From contig NZ_JBHUEJ010000027.1 in assembly GCF_042680565.1 (NCBI RefSeq), positions 62,001 through 126,000 on the forward strand: DNA of 64,000 bases, written 5' to 3'. The notes beneath the pieces are model-generated. The model was not told the DNA's origin. It did not search any database and saw only the letters and a program-made list of their open reading frames with translations. The position numbers and the translations under genes are program-made. Positions 35,985 through 45,093 of this stretch are shown piece by piece (the stretch's first letter is position 1; each line of letters begins with the position of its first letter). Origin of the DNA: Ottowia flava (GTDB lineage Bacteria; Pseudomonadota; Gammaproteobacteria; Burkholderiales; Burkholderiaceae_C).

Positions 35985-38318
35985 TTATTGCACGAAACCC
36001 ATGCCCCGCGACTCGCGGACTTCGGGCTTGATGCGGTGTTCGGCCTCCAGCTGTTCCAGGAATTCGTGCACCGAGAAGTCGGTCGCCAGAATGTCGGTCT
36101 GGCGCTTCACGGCGGCGAAGTCACCTGGGCACAGTTGCTCCAATTTTGCTAGCTGCCTGCGCACGTCTGGTGTCATCAAATCGGCATTTCCCTTCAAGGC
36201 TTCGGTGATGAACATGCGCTCGCGCTGTTCGGCCGTCAGGGGCTTGAACTTGATCTTGAAGGTGAAGCGGCGCAGCGCCGCCTGATCGATGCGGTCAAGG
36301 AGGTTGGTGGTGCAGATGAAGACGCCGTTGTGGCGTTCCATCTGCTGCAGCATTTCGTTGACCTCGGTGACCTCGTAGCTGCGCTGTGCGCCGCGGCGGT
36401 CGAGAAGGAAACTGTCGGCCTCGTCCAGCAGCAGCACGGCCTTTTCCTGCGTCGCTTCTTCGAACATGGCGGCCATGTTCTGCTCGGTCTCGCCGACGTA
36501 CTTGCTGACCAGGTCGCTCGCCTGCTTGATGATGAGCGGCTTGTCCATCTGCTGCGCGATGTACTCGCCCAAAGCCGTCTTGCCGGTGCCGGGCGCGCCG
36601 TAGAAGCACAGCGCGCCGTGGCCGCGGGCCTTGAGCGCTTCGACGATGCGCGGGATCTCGAAACGGCTTTCGACGTTGAGCATGCCCAGGTCGTAGGTGG
36701 TGACCTGGCGCCGACCTTTGTGCGCGCTGCTTTCCTTGCGGCCGAGCGCGGCGTCGGAGTTCTTGAGCTGGCGCTCGATCAGCGCTTCGAAAGCCTCGCC
36801 ACCGGGCGCTTCGCCCACGTGTGCCAGATCGGCAAAGCGCACAGCCGTGCGGATCTGCGCGGGCGTCAAACCCTTGCGCTCGGTCAGCTTGGCGACGAAT
36901 TCGTCGCTCACGGCCACGCCGTCGAGCGACTTGCGCACCAACTGCTCGCGCGCGCCGGGGGGCGGCGATTTGAGTTCGAGGTGGTAGGCAAAGCGGCGGC
37001 GGAAGGCCGGGTCGATCTGCTCGATGCGGTTGGTGACCCAGATCGTGGGCACCGGGTTGCTTTCCAGGATCTGGTTGACCCAGGCCTTGCCGTTGACCGA
37101 ATGGCCCACAGCCGCCGCCAGCGCCTGCTGTTCGGCACGCGCCATCAGGCCGGCCGCGTCCACGCTGATGGGCGGGAACACGTCCTCCACTTCATCGAAC
37201 AGCAGCGCGGCCTCTTGCGAGCCTTTCAGGAACACCTGGGCGATCTGCATGGACCGGTAACGGTCGCGTCCCGACAGGCTGTTGCCGTCGCGGTCGGCGT
37301 ATTCCACCTCGAACAGGTCCAAACCCGCCTCGGCCGCAGCGACTTTGGCGAGTTCGGTCTTGCCGGTGCCGGGCGGCCCGTACATCAGGACGTTGACGCC
37401 GACAGCCTTGGTCTCCTGCGCCTTGCGCAACAGGTTGACCAGCACCTGCACGTCGTCGCCGACGAAGCCGAAATCGGCCACTTTCAGATCGCTCTTGCTC
37501 GCGGGCCGGGTGAACACCGCCATCAGCTCGGCGCGGTCGCGGTATTCGCGCATGAGCACGGGTGGCAGCTTCTCGCTGACCTTCATGAGGTCGGCCAGAT
37601 CGGTGATGCTGTGCTCAGAAATCAGGTTTTCGACCAGTCCGATGCGCTCCAGACGGCCGCCGGCGCGCAGCGCTTCGCCGACTTCGGCGCCCGTCACCCC
37701 GGCCAAGCGGCCGATGGCTTCGTACGCCTCAGGCGCGTTGTTGACCTTGAACTCGACCAGCAAGCTGCGCAAATCGCGTTGGTAGCGCGCGAGCGTGCCG
37801 TACAGCAGCAGCGCGCGCTCGGCCTTGTTGAGCTGCAGCAGGTTGGCCAGCGCGTCGATGTTTTTTTCGACCAAGGTCGATTGCTTTTTGAGCGCGTGCG
37901 TCAGCCACTGTCCGGTGCTGTTGAGCAGGGCCAGCAGGTCCTTGGGCGAATCCTTGGCGTACTCGTCCAGGTAAAAAAACAGCGTGCCTTCCTCGTACGG
38001 ACCGCGCCAGACGCCGTGGCGTTCCAGGAATTCGATGGGCGACAGGGCTTCGTGGCCGCGCCAGAATTCGTTGTCCTTGCAGCGGCGCTCAAGGAATTCG
38101 CGCAGACGGGTGAGCACGGGCTCCGGCCACATCAGATGCCGACCAGCCAGCGACATCAAGCCGTTGATGTCACGCCGCACATTGAATTTGGAGCCTTGCT
38201 GCGCTGCCAAGGTCAGCACGAAGTGCGAACACATCAGATCCAGCACCGGGGCATTGGCCAGCCCGGGTGCTTGCAGCAAACCCGCTTGTCCACCGACCGA
38301 GATCGACCGTTTCGCCAT
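35985..38318 (-). CDS. AAA+ ATPase with two ATPase modules
   Basis: This 777-aa protein has a ~310-residue helical N-terminal region followed by two AAA+ modules. Module 1 has Walker A GPPGTGKTELAK, Walker B LLFDEVEDVF and a sensor/arginine-finger stretch DPAFRRRFAYHLEL. Module 2 has Walker A GAPGTGKTALGEY, Walker B LLLDEADSFL and DQAALRRFTFKIKF. Both catalytic Asp-Glu pairs are intact. ATG 38318 has a perfect AAGGAGG seven bases upstream; 32 earlier in-frame codons are unlikely. It is not one of the familiar ClpB/FtsH/p97 types and I cannot assign a substrate. A repeat copy near the C-terminus (residues ~712-728) is read through in frame. Confidence 0.88.
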   Translation of the reverse strand: MAKRSISVGGQAGLLQAPGLANAPVLDLMCSHFVLTLAAQQGSKFNVRRDINGLMSLAGRHLMWPEPVLTRLREFLERRCKDNEFWRGHEALSPIEFLERHGVWRGPYEEGTLFFYLDEYAKDSPKDLLALLNSTGQWLTHALKKQSTLVEKNIDALANLLQLNKAERALLLYGTLARYQRDLRSLLVEFKVNNAPEAYEAIGRLAGVTGAEVGEALRAGGRLERIGLVENLISEHSITDLADLMKVSEKLPPVLMREYRDRAELMAVFTRPASKSDLKVADFGFVGDDVQVLVNLLRKAQETKAVGVNVLMYGPPGTGKTELAKVAAAEAGLDLFEVEYADRDGNSLSGRDRYRSMQIAQVFLKGSQEAALLFDEVEDVFPPISVDAAGLMARAEQQALAAAVGHSVNGKAWVNQILESNPVPTIWVTNRIEQIDPAFRRRFAYHLELKSPPPGAREQLVRKSLDGVAVSDEFVAKLTERKGLTPAQIRTAVRFADLAHVGEAPGGEAFEALIERQLKNSDAALGRKESSAHKGRRQVTTYDLGMLNVESRFEIPRIVEALKARGHGALCFYGAPGTGKTALGEYIAQQMDKPLIIKQASDLVSKYVGETEQNMAAMFEEATQEKAVLLLDEADSFLLDRRGAQRSYEVTEVNEMLQQMERHNGVFICTTNLLDRIDQAALRRFTFKIKFKPLTAEQRERMFITEALKGNADLMTPDVRRQLAKLEQLCPGDFAAVKRQTDILATDFSVHEFLEQLEAEHRIKPEVRESRGMGFVQ
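36135..36184 (+). repeat. short interspersed repeat, copy 8 (degenerate, inside the AAA+ gene)
   Basis: TTGCTAGCTGCCTGCGCACG and TCTGGTGTCATCAAATCGG match the family core but the tail is degenerate. It is read antisense to the repeat by the ATPase gene, contributing residues around PDVRRQLAKLEQL. Confidence 0.5.
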
Positions 38319-38575
38319 TGCAAGCCTCCTTGAGAGCAGGGCGCCAGACACACGCACCTTAACGCAATCGCCTGGGTGCGGGAAGACACTTGTGAACCCT
38401 TTCGAGACCGCCAAGTTTCATGCCGCTGTCAACTATTTCTCGGATACGCCACGCGTTATGCCGCGAAAGCTTGACGCATCGGGGCCATGCATGAGGACAT
38501 GTCAGGTTGACGCAGGGGTATCAGGCAGGGATGATCGGTTCGCCACCCTGAGTGGAACGAGAGAGGAACGACGAC

Positions 38576-40144
38576 ATGAACGACATGAGCACGCTGTGGG
38601 GCTCCATGCAGAACGCCATGGGAACGCATTTGCCACAGGTTTTGGGCGCGCTGGCCATCTTCATCATCGGCTGGTTTGTGGCCGCTCTGGTAAAGGCCGG
38701 CGCCCGCAAGGGTCTGGGTGCTTTGCGCATGAACGACCGCTTCTCCGGCTCCACCGGCCAGAGGGTCGACATCGAGGGGGTGGTGGCCCTGGCGCTGTTC
38801 TGGGTGGTGATGCTGCTGACGCTGGCCGCCATGTTCAACGCGCTGAACCTGGCCATGGTGTCCGGTTCCTTCGCCGCGCTGACGACGCAATTGTTCGAAT
38901 ACGCCCCGCGCGTGCTGGGCGCGTTGCTGCTGGCACTGCTGGCCTGGCTGGTGGCGACGCTGGTGCGCGGCCTGATGCAGAAAGTGCTGGATCGCACCAC
39001 GCTCGACGAAAAGCTGTCTGAACATGCCAACATGTCGCCGATCAGCGAAAGCCTGTCGAACGCGCTGTTCTGGTTGGTGATTTTGCTGTTTGTGCCCGCC
39101 ATCCTGGGCGCGCTGCAGATGGAAGGCCTGCTGGCCCCGCTGCGCGAGATGACGACCAAGGCGCTGGACGTGCTGCCCAACATCGTGGCGGCGCTGATCA
39201 TTGGCGGCGTAGGCTGGATCGTCGCCACCGTGCTGCGCAACCTGACCACCAACCTGCTGCGCTCGGCCGGCGCCGACCAGATCGGCAACAAAGCCGGTCT
39301 GGCCGACACGGTGCAGATTTCCAGTCTGGCGGGTCTGCTGGTGTTCATCGTGGTGTTCGTGCCGGCGCTGATCGCGGCGCTGGATGCGCTCAAAATCGAC
39401 GCCATCTCGCGTCCCGCCACCGACATGCTGGCGCTCCTGATGGACGCGGTCCCGCGCATCGTGGCTGCCGGGCTGATCCTCGTCGTCACCTGGATGGTCG
39501 CAACCTTTGCCACCCGCATCTTGGCCAGCCTGCTGGCCAGCGTGGGCCTGGACACCGTGCCGGCGCGCCTGGGCATGGAACACGCGTTCCAGAAAGCCAA
39601 GCCGTCCATTCTGATCGGGCGCATCGCCCTCATTTTCGCCATGCTGTTCGCCGTGGTGGAGGCGGGCAACCAACTGGGCTTCGACCGCTTCAGCGACATG
39701 ATCATGACTTTTGTCGAGTTCGCGGGCGACGTGCTGCTGGGCTCGGTGATCCTGATCATCGGCTTTATGCTGGCCAACATCGCCTATGAGGCGATCTCGC
39801 GCGCCAGCGGCGAAGGCGGTCGCGGCACCATCGTGGCGCGGGTGGCGCGCTTTGCCATCCTTGGCATCGTGCTCGCCATGGGCTTGCGCGCCATGGGCAT
39901 CGCCGACGACATCGTCAACCTGGCCTTCGGCCTGACCCTGGGGGCGGTGGCGGTGGCGTTTGCCTTGGCTTTCGGCCTGGGCGGGCGTGAAGCTGCCGGC
40001 CGACTGGCCTCGCGCTGGGTTGACCGGCTGACCAGCAAGACGCCGCCGACCGAAGATCCGCCCATGCCGCATTTCAGTCCGGACCCGCTGGCCGAGCCGC
40101 GGACCCCGCCAGCGGCCACGCCGCCGTCGAACGATTTGCCCTGA
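38576..40144 (+). CDS. CmpX-like mechanosensitive-channel family membrane protein
   Basis: The 522-aa protein has about eleven hydrophobic helices in pairs; several begin with the TM-helix repeat pattern seen in LPQVLGALAIFIIGWFVAAL and LPNIVAALIIGGVGWIVATV. The final helix, FGLTLGAVAVAFALAFGLGG, resembles the MscS-type pore helix and ends in GREAAGR. This fits the conserved-TM-helix/CmpX group, which contributes to osmotic response and envelope stress in Pseudomonas. A Pro-rich tail follows. ATG 38576 (MNDMSTLWG) is chosen with GAGAGG upstream; the in-frame ATG at 38552 is an alternative. Confidence 0.85.
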   Translation: MNDMSTLWGSMQNAMGTHLPQVLGALAIFIIGWFVAALVKAGARKGLGALRMNDRFSGSTGQRVDIEGVVALALFWVVMLLTLAAMFNALNLAMVSGSFAALTTQLFEYAPRVLGALLLALLAWLVATLVRGLMQKVLDRTTLDEKLSEHANMSPISESLSNALFWLVILLFVPAILGALQMEGLLAPLREMTTKALDVLPNIVAALIIGGVGWIVATVLRNLTTNLLRSAGADQIGNKAGLADTVQISSLAGLLVFIVVFVPALIAALDALKIDAISRPATDMLALLMDAVPRIVAAGLILVVTWMVATFATRILASLLASVGLDTVPARLGMEHAFQKAKPSILIGRIALIFAMLFAVVEAGNQLGFDRFSDMIMTFVEFAGDVLLGSVILIIGFMLANIAYEAISRASGEGGRGTIVARVARFAILGIVLAMGLRAMGIADDIVNLAFGLTLGAVAVAFALAFGLGGREAAGRLASRWVDRLTSKTPPTEDPPMPHFSPDPLAEPRTPPAATPPSNDLP

Positions 40145-40235
40145 GCTGATGGCGTGGGGCGGCCCTTTGCGCCTTGGCGCTTGCTGCAACGCCCTGCCGC
40201 TAAAATGATCGATTCCTTACGTTGAAGAGGCCTTC

Positions 40236-40379
40236 ATGTCTGCACCCGCCCACGACGAGCACGAGCAAGTGCCGCAAGATCCGGTTGAAGAAGTCACCAA
40301 GCACATTCCGGTGGTCGTCCCGCTGGCTGGCGCGATCATGATGTTTCTGCTGGCCTTTATCGCGGTGAAGATGGCCTGA
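40236..40379 (+). CDS. 47-aa single-span membrane peptide
   Basis: ATG 40236 is preceded by GAAGAGG nine bases upstream and a TAAAAT promoter-like stretch at 40200. The 47 codons encode an acidic soluble N-terminus (SAPAHDEHEQVPQDPVEEV) and one hydrophobic helix (IPVVVPLAGAIMMFLLAFIA) ending VKMA. It is too short for the usual length cut-offs, but start signals, codon use and topology support a real gene. Function unknown; it could be a small subunit or stabiliser of a membrane complex. Confidence 0.75.
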   Translation: MSAPAHDEHEQVPQDPVEEVTKHIPVVVPLAGAIMMFLLAFIAVKMA

Positions 40380-40398
40380 AGGCCCGCTGTTGGTTTGG

Positions 40399-40458
40399 TG
40401 GATCAAATCAGGTGCTGGCGCAGTATGGATCTGCGCAGGCAGCTAGAAAAAACATAGC
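40399..40458 (-). repeat. short interspersed repeat, copy 9
   Basis: On the minus strand: GCTATGTTTTTTCTAGCTGC, CTGCGCAGATCCATACTGC and a tail GCACCTGATTTGATCC. It lies just downstream of the 47-aa gene and abuts the terminator-like hairpin at 40457. Confidence 0.8.
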
Positions 40459-40497
40459 ACAAAGCCGCATCCCGGGCACTGGGGTGCGGCTTTGTGC
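40457..40497. terminator. hairpin between the small peptide gene and pckG
   Basis: A 13-bp perfect stem, GCACAAAGCCGCA paired with TGCGGCTTTGTGC, with a 15-base loop. For leftward transcripts it is followed by TATGTTTTTT from the repeat; rightward it has only the TTT inside the stem. It probably ends transcription of the 47-aa gene. The rest of the gap to pckG (40498-40684) holds no ORF; CATAAAAT at 40527 could be a -10. Confidence 0.6.
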
Positions 40498-40684
40498 CGT
40501 CTGTCAGCCACAGGTGGGTCAGGTTTCATAAAATCGTCACTTGGCGCCGCAGCAGGCGGCAGTGGCCGAGGCAGACCTGCCAGCGGGCCACGCCCGACGC
40601 GCCGCAAAGTGCCCCCCCGAAGTCCCCTTTCCCAAGGCGATCCGGCTTTCGGAAAGACGATTGACATACTTTGGAGCTTTTCCC

Positions 40685-42586
40685 ATGAACGCACCTTTGA
40701 CCCCCGGGTTGATCAAGGACCTGAACACCCCGGCCTACGTGAAGAACGCCAAGCTCATCGCCTGGGTGGGCGACATGGTGGCGCTGTGCCAGCCCGACAA
40801 CGTCTACTGGTGCGATGGCAGTCAGGCCGAGTACGACCGCCTGTGCCAGCAGCTGGTGGACGCCGGCACCTTCAAGAAGCTGAACCCCGCCAAGCGCCCG
40901 GGCTCGTTCCTGGCCTGGTCCGACCCGTCGGACGTGGCGCGCGTGGAAGACCGCACCTTCATCTGCTCGGAAAAGCAGGAAGACGCCGGCCCCACCAACA
41001 ACTGGACGCCGCCGGCCGAGATGCGCGCCAAGCTGCAGCCGCTGTTTGACGGCTGCATGAAGGGCCGCACCATGTACGTAGTGCCCTTCAGCATGGGCCC
41101 GCTGGGCAGCCCGATCGCCCACATCGGCGTGGAGCTGTCCGACAGCGCCTACGTCGCTGTCAACATGAAGCTGATGACGCGCATGGGCAAGGGCGCGATC
41201 GACGTGCTGGGCGACGATGGCGAATTCGTGCCCTGCGTGCACACCGTGGGCGCGCCGCTGGCTGCCGGCGAAAAGGACCAGACCAGCTGGCCGTGCAACC
41301 CCGACGTGAAGTACATCGTCCACTACCCCGAAACGCGTGAGATCTGGTCCTATGGCTCGGGCTACGGCGGCAACGCGCTCTTGGGCAAGAAGTGCTTTGC
41401 GCTGCGCATCGCCTCCAACATGGGCCGTGCGGCTGCTGGCGGCCCCTCCGGTAGCCCGGGCTGGCTCGCCGAGCACATGCTGATCCTGGGCGTGACGTCG
41501 CCCGAAGGCAAGAAGCACCACGTTGCCGCCGCCTTCCCCAGCGCCTGCGGCAAGACCAACTTCTCCATGCTGGTGCCGCCCGAAGGCTTTGCCGGCTGGA
41601 AGGTCACCACCATCGGCGACGACATCGCCTGGATCAAGCCCGGCGCCGACGGCCGCCTGTACGCCATCAACCCCGAAGCGGGTTACTTCGGCGTGGCCCC
41701 CGGCACCAACATGCTCACCAACCCCAACTGCATGCTGAGCCTGAACCAGGACGTGATCTTCACCAACGTCGCGCTGACCGACGATGGCGACGTCTGGTGG
41801 GAAGGCATGGAAAAGGACCAGGGCGGCCTGCCCGCGCACCTGATCGACTGGCAAGGCAAGGACTGGACGCCCGAAGACGGCAAGGCCGGCCGCAAAGCCG
41901 CCCACGCCAACGCGCGCTTCACCGTGGCCGCCACCAACAACCCGGCGCTCGACCCGGCCTGGGACGACCCGGCGGGTGTGGCGATCGACGCCTTCATCTT
42001 CGGCGGCCGCCGCTCGACCACCGTGCCGCTGGTGACCGAGGCCCGCAACTGGACCGAAGGCGTCTACATGGCCGCCACCATGGGCAGCGAAACCACAGCC
42101 GCCGCCTTTGGCGCGCAAGGCGTGGTGCGGCGCGACCCGTTCGCCATGCTGCCCTTCTGCGGCTACAACATGGCCGACTACTTCGGCCACTGGCTGGCGC
42201 TGGGCGACAAGCTCAAGGGCCAGAGCGCGCAGCTGCCGGGCATCTACTGCGTCAACTGGTTCCGCAAGGACGCCGACGGCAAGTTCGTCTGGCCGGGCTA
42301 CGGTGAAAACATGCGCGTGCTGAAGTGGATCGTCGACCGCGTGGAAAACCGCGCCACCGGCACACCCACTATGTTCGGCGTGGCCCCGACCTACGGCGAG
42401 ATCAACTGGACCGGCCTGAACTTCACGCCCGAGCAGTTCGCCACCGTGACGAACATCGACAAGGCCGCCTGGCAGGACGAATTCCGCCTGCACGAAGAAC
42501 TGTTCGCCCAGCTGGCGCAGGGCCTGCCGCCCGCCATGGAGCAGACCAAGCAGGTCATGGAAGAGCGTCTGGGCGCCGAAGCCTGA
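40685..42586 (+). CDS. pckG: phosphoenolpyruvate carboxykinase (GTP)
   Basis: The 633-aa enzyme converts oxaloacetate and GTP to PEP, GDP and CO2 for gluconeogenesis. GTP-type signatures are present: FPSACGKTNFSML (P-loop with the reactive cysteine), IGDDIAWIKPGADGRLYAINPE, FGGRRSTTVPLVTEARNW and the C-terminal FRKDADGKFVWPGYGENMRVL. Length is typical. ATG 40685 (MNAPLTPGL) is chosen; upstream in-frame codons lack coding character. A strong terminator follows the stop. Confidence 0.97.
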   Translation: MNAPLTPGLIKDLNTPAYVKNAKLIAWVGDMVALCQPDNVYWCDGSQAEYDRLCQQLVDAGTFKKLNPAKRPGSFLAWSDPSDVARVEDRTFICSEKQEDAGPTNNWTPPAEMRAKLQPLFDGCMKGRTMYVVPFSMGPLGSPIAHIGVELSDSAYVAVNMKLMTRMGKGAIDVLGDDGEFVPCVHTVGAPLAAGEKDQTSWPCNPDVKYIVHYPETREIWSYGSGYGGNALLGKKCFALRIASNMGRAAAGGPSGSPGWLAEHMLILGVTSPEGKKHHVAAAFPSACGKTNFSMLVPPEGFAGWKVTTIGDDIAWIKPGADGRLYAINPEAGYFGVAPGTNMLTNPNCMLSLNQDVIFTNVALTDDGDVWWEGMEKDQGGLPAHLIDWQGKDWTPEDGKAGRKAAHANARFTVAATNNPALDPAWDDPAGVAIDAFIFGGRRSTTVPLVTEARNWTEGVYMAATMGSETTAAAFGAQGVVRRDPFAMLPFCGYNMADYFGHWLALGDKLKGQSAQLPGIYCVNWFRKDADGKFVWPGYGENMRVLKWIVDRVENRATGTPTMFGVAPTYGEINWTGLNFTPEQFATVTNIDKAAWQDEFRLHEELFAQLAQGLPPAMEQTKQVMEERLGAEA

Positions 42587-42623
42587 CGCATATACCGCGC
42601 GGCGCTCGCCGCGTGGCCAGAAA

Positions 42624-42649
42624 AAAAGCCCCGCTTAAGCGGGGCTTTT
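42624..42649. terminator. rho-independent terminator after pckG
   Basis: AAAAGCCCCGC, loop TTAA, GCGGGGCTTTT: an 11-bp perfect stem flanked by A and T runs on both sides, so it can serve both pckG and the convergent gene that ends at 42675. Confidence 0.92.
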
Positions 42650-42674
42650 GCTTGGTGACCGGGCGTACCGAGCA

Positions 42675-43109
42675 TCAACCGATCCCGTGCGCGCGCATCA
42701 AGGCTTCCTCGTCGCCCGATACCCAGCCGAAAATCCTCGGCGGCCCGTCCAGCTGCTGCACCAGGTAGTGCACTTCAAAGTCGATCGCCACGTCCGACCC
42801 GCCGGCCCGGGCGTAGGTGGCTGTCCAGGCGACGTGGGCGACGCAGTGCAGGGCGTCGATCGGGCTGTGGCGCACGCTGCGCAAGGCCATGGATTTCGTT
42901 CCCAGCCGTCGATAGCGTTCGAAGCCCTGGCGCATGACATCGGCCAGCTGTTCGTCGTTGCGGCCCACGCTCACGCCGGCGGGCGTGGCGGCCACAAAGG
43001 CGGCGGCGTACGACGCGGCGACCGCCGCGAGATCGGCGCGATCCGTCAGGCCTTCCTGAAAAAGCTGCTGGTAGCGCTCGAAAAAAGCTTGCAGGGTGGG
43101 CAGATCCAT
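42675..43109 (-). CDS. NTF2/SnoaL-like protein
   Basis: The 144-aa protein starts with a helical stretch LQAFFERYQQLFQEGLTDRA and ends with strands DFEVHYLVQQLDGPPRIFGWVSGDEEALM, a pattern typical of NTF2-like cone folds. Such proteins may be small-ligand binders or enzymes; no catalytic residues can be assigned here. It stands alone, convergent with pckG across a shared terminator. Confidence 0.75.
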   Translation of the reverse strand: MDLPTLQAFFERYQQLFQEGLTDRADLAAVAASYAAAFVAATPAGVSVGRNDEQLADVMRQGFERYRRLGTKSMALRSVRHSPIDALHCVAHVAWTATYARAGGSDVAIDFEVHYLVQQLDGPPRIFGWVSGDEEALMRAHGIG

Positions 43110-43239
43110 GGGCGTGGCCGATCAAGGTTGACCGGGACGATCATGGAAGCCGACGCTGCCGGCGTCAACACGGCCCTGACGCCGCCGTGCGGGCGCCGAG
43201 GGCGGTTCAGGCTGAAGGGGAGCGGGAGCCGCGAAGGCT

Positions 43240-43428
43240 TTAGCGCACCACGCCCAGATAGGCGAGGGCGGCGCTGCGCAGCTCGGCGGCACGGCGGGGA
43301 TCGGTGCCGGCGCTGGCTTCAGCGGTTTCCATCAGGCGGGTGGCGTGGCAGTTGCCATGGCCTGTGGCGCGTTGCAGGTTGCCTTGGGCCGAAGGGGCCA
43401 GGGCGCGTTGGATCAGTCGGATCAACAT
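43240..43428 (-). CDS. possible 62-aa protein
   Basis: A short frame, MLIRLIQRALAPSAQGNLQR at the start and AELRSAALAYLGVVR at the end, with a helical C-terminus and a few His/Cys residues (HGNCHATRL). Codon use fits the neighbours, but the ribosome-binding site is weak and no family was recognised. It lies alone between the NTF2-like and metallophosphoesterase genes. Confidence 0.4.
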   Translation of the reverse strand: MLIRLIQRALAPSAQGNLQRATGHGNCHATRLMETAEASAGTDPRRAAELRSAALAYLGVVR

Positions 43429-43520
43429 GTCAAAGTGCGGTGGTCCGGTTGATTGGCCGGGTCCGCGGGTGGATGGCTTTTGGCCGATGCCTTCATTTTA
43501 GGCAAGGCCGTCGGAAAAAA

Positions 43521-43536
43521 CTAGGGTTTACCCTAG
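43521..43536. promoter_or_regulatory. CTAGGGT inverted repeat
   Basis: CTAGGGT-TT-ACCCTAG, 7-bp arms around TT, 128 bp upstream of the metallophosphoesterase start. The core CTAGGGTTT also occurs in a perfect palindrome at 53160. It looks like a protein-binding site; the binder is unknown. Confidence 0.45.
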
Positions 43537-43663
43537 ACTCCCCACTCCAATCCGCGTTGGCGCAGGGGGCGCCTGGGGCATTTGGCCAAAGCGCGTCGCG
43601 TTCGGGCAACAATGGTTGCTTTCCGACTGTCGCCTGCCCTGCTGCACCGCCTGCACCGCCGCC

Positions 43664-44545
43664 ATGAAGATTCAGCTGCTGGCCGATCTGCACCTTGAAA
43701 CATCACCCGACTTCGTGCCGACGCCTGCGCCAGGCGCCGACCTGCTGGTGCTGGCGGGCGACATCGGCTCGTACCAGCGCGGCTCGCAGCTCACGGCGCG
43801 CGGCGTGCCGGACTTCGGCCTGACGCCGTTTGCCCGCCACGCCGACGGCACGGGCTGGCCGGTGCCGGTGGTTTACGTGCCCGGCAACCACGAGTACGAC
43901 GCGCTCGACTTCGATGACAGCCACGCGCGGCTGCGCGAAACGGCGGAACGTCTGGGCCTGATCTGGCTGGAGCGCGAAACCCGCGTGCTGGACGGTGTGC
44001 GCTTGGTCGGCACCACGCTGTGGACGGACTTCGACGCGCTGGCGCCGCGCGGCCCCACCGCCAGCCTGACGGCCCAGCTTACGGCGCGCGAAAAGGCCTT
44101 CCGCGCCGCCAACCACTACCTGCGCATGGCGGCGACCACGCGCGCTGGCCTGCCGTTCCTGGCCGAGGAGATGCGCGAACAGGCCCTGGTTTGCCAGGAT
44201 TGGCTGCGCGCAGCGCTGGCCGAGCCGTACGACGCGGGGCCGACGGTGGTCATCACCCACTTCGCGCCGAGCCTGCGCAGCGCCGACCCGCGCTACGGCC
44301 TGACGCCCGGCACGGCGGGTTTCTGCAACGCGCTGGACGAATGGTTGCTACAGGCCGATTTGTGGCTGCACGGCCACCTGCACTGCGCGCTGGACTACCG
44401 CGTCGGGCGCTGTCGCGTGGTGGCCAACCCGCTGGGCTACGCCAGCAAGGGCGAACAGGCGGCGTTTCTGCCCACCCTAACGCTGCCGGTCGAGCGGGTT
44501 CTGAACGATGCTCCACTGACAGCGGCCGATCGCGCAGTCCCTTGA
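43664..44545 (+). CDS. calcineurin-like metallophosphoesterase
   Basis: The 293-aa protein has the five dimetal-phosphoesterase motifs in order: DLHLE (residues ~8-12), GDIG (~34), GNHEYD (~76), the isolated ITHF histidine (~204), and HGHLH (~250). Small stand-alone phosphoesterases of this type can act on nucleotides, cyclic nucleotides or phosphoproteins; the substrate cannot be read. ATG 43664 (MKIQLLADLH) is chosen because the first motif begins eight residues in. Confidence 0.92.
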   Translation: MKIQLLADLHLETSPDFVPTPAPGADLLVLAGDIGSYQRGSQLTARGVPDFGLTPFARHADGTGWPVPVVYVPGNHEYDALDFDDSHARLRETAERLGLIWLERETRVLDGVRLVGTTLWTDFDALAPRGPTASLTAQLTAREKAFRAANHYLRMAATTRAGLPFLAEEMREQALVCQDWLRAALAEPYDAGPTVVITHFAPSLRSADPRYGLTPGTAGFCNALDEWLLQADLWLHGHLHCALDYRVGRCRVVANPLGYASKGEQAAFLPTLTLPVERVLNDAPLTAADRAVP

Positions 44546-44638
44546 TTTGACGCACCGCGGAACCTGAGGCTGGGCTTAGACTCGGACGGTAGTGTGAGTG
44601 TTAACCATCGTTTCCATTTTGATCGTTGAGGAGAGCGC

Positions 44639-45061
44639 ATGAAGGTCCTACTGGCCGTCGACGGCAGCAACTACACCAAGAAGATGTTGGCTTACCTGAC
44701 CACGCACGAGGATTTCATCTCGGGCGCGGCCGAATTCACCGCGCTGACCGTGATGCCCGCCCTGCCGCCGCGTGCCCGCGCAGCGGTTGGCAAGGAGGCC
44801 GTGGACAGCTATTACGCCGAAGAATCGGCCAAGATCCTGGACCCGGTGGTCAAGTTCCTGGGTCGCCACGGCATGCAGGTCAAGGCGGTCTCCAAGGTGG
44901 GCCAGGCGGGCGAAACCATCGCCAAGTTCGCAGGCGCCGGTCAATTCGACCTGCTGATGATGGGCTCGCACGGCAACAGCGCCCTTGGCAATCTGGTCAT
45001 GGGGTCCGTCGCCACCAAGGTGCTGGCCGGTTGCGAAGTGCCGGTGCTGTTGGTGCGTTGA
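44639..45061 (+). CDS. universal stress protein (UspA family)
   Basis: The 140-aa protein starts MKVLLAVDGSNYTKKML and ends with the nucleotide-binding signature MMGSHGNSALGNLVMGSVATKVLAG followed in pieces by CEVPVLLVR; the G-2x-G-9x-G(S/T) pattern indicates an ATP-binding UspA. GAGGAGAG precedes the ATG. A TTAGACT promoter-like stretch lies about 60 bp upstream and a terminator follows, so it is monocistronic. Confidence 0.94.
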   Translation: MKVLLAVDGSNYTKKMLAYLTTHEDFISGAAEFTALTVMPALPPRARAAVGKEAVDSYYAEESAKILDPVVKFLGRHGMQVKAVSKVGQAGETIAKFAGAGQFDLLMMGSHGNSALGNLVMGSVATKVLAGCEVPVLLVR

Positions 45062-45093
45062 TCGTGCCGGGCCTGCGCAGCGGGCCTCAGTGG

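Noticed and set aside
36330..38333. 667-aa open frame antisense to the AAA+ gene
   Set aside because: Shadow of a gene with clear Walker motifs and a perfect ribosome-binding site.
38456..40189. 577-aa and 419-aa frames antisense to the CmpX-like gene
   Set aside because: The sense frame has regular transmembrane helices; the antisense products are low-complexity.
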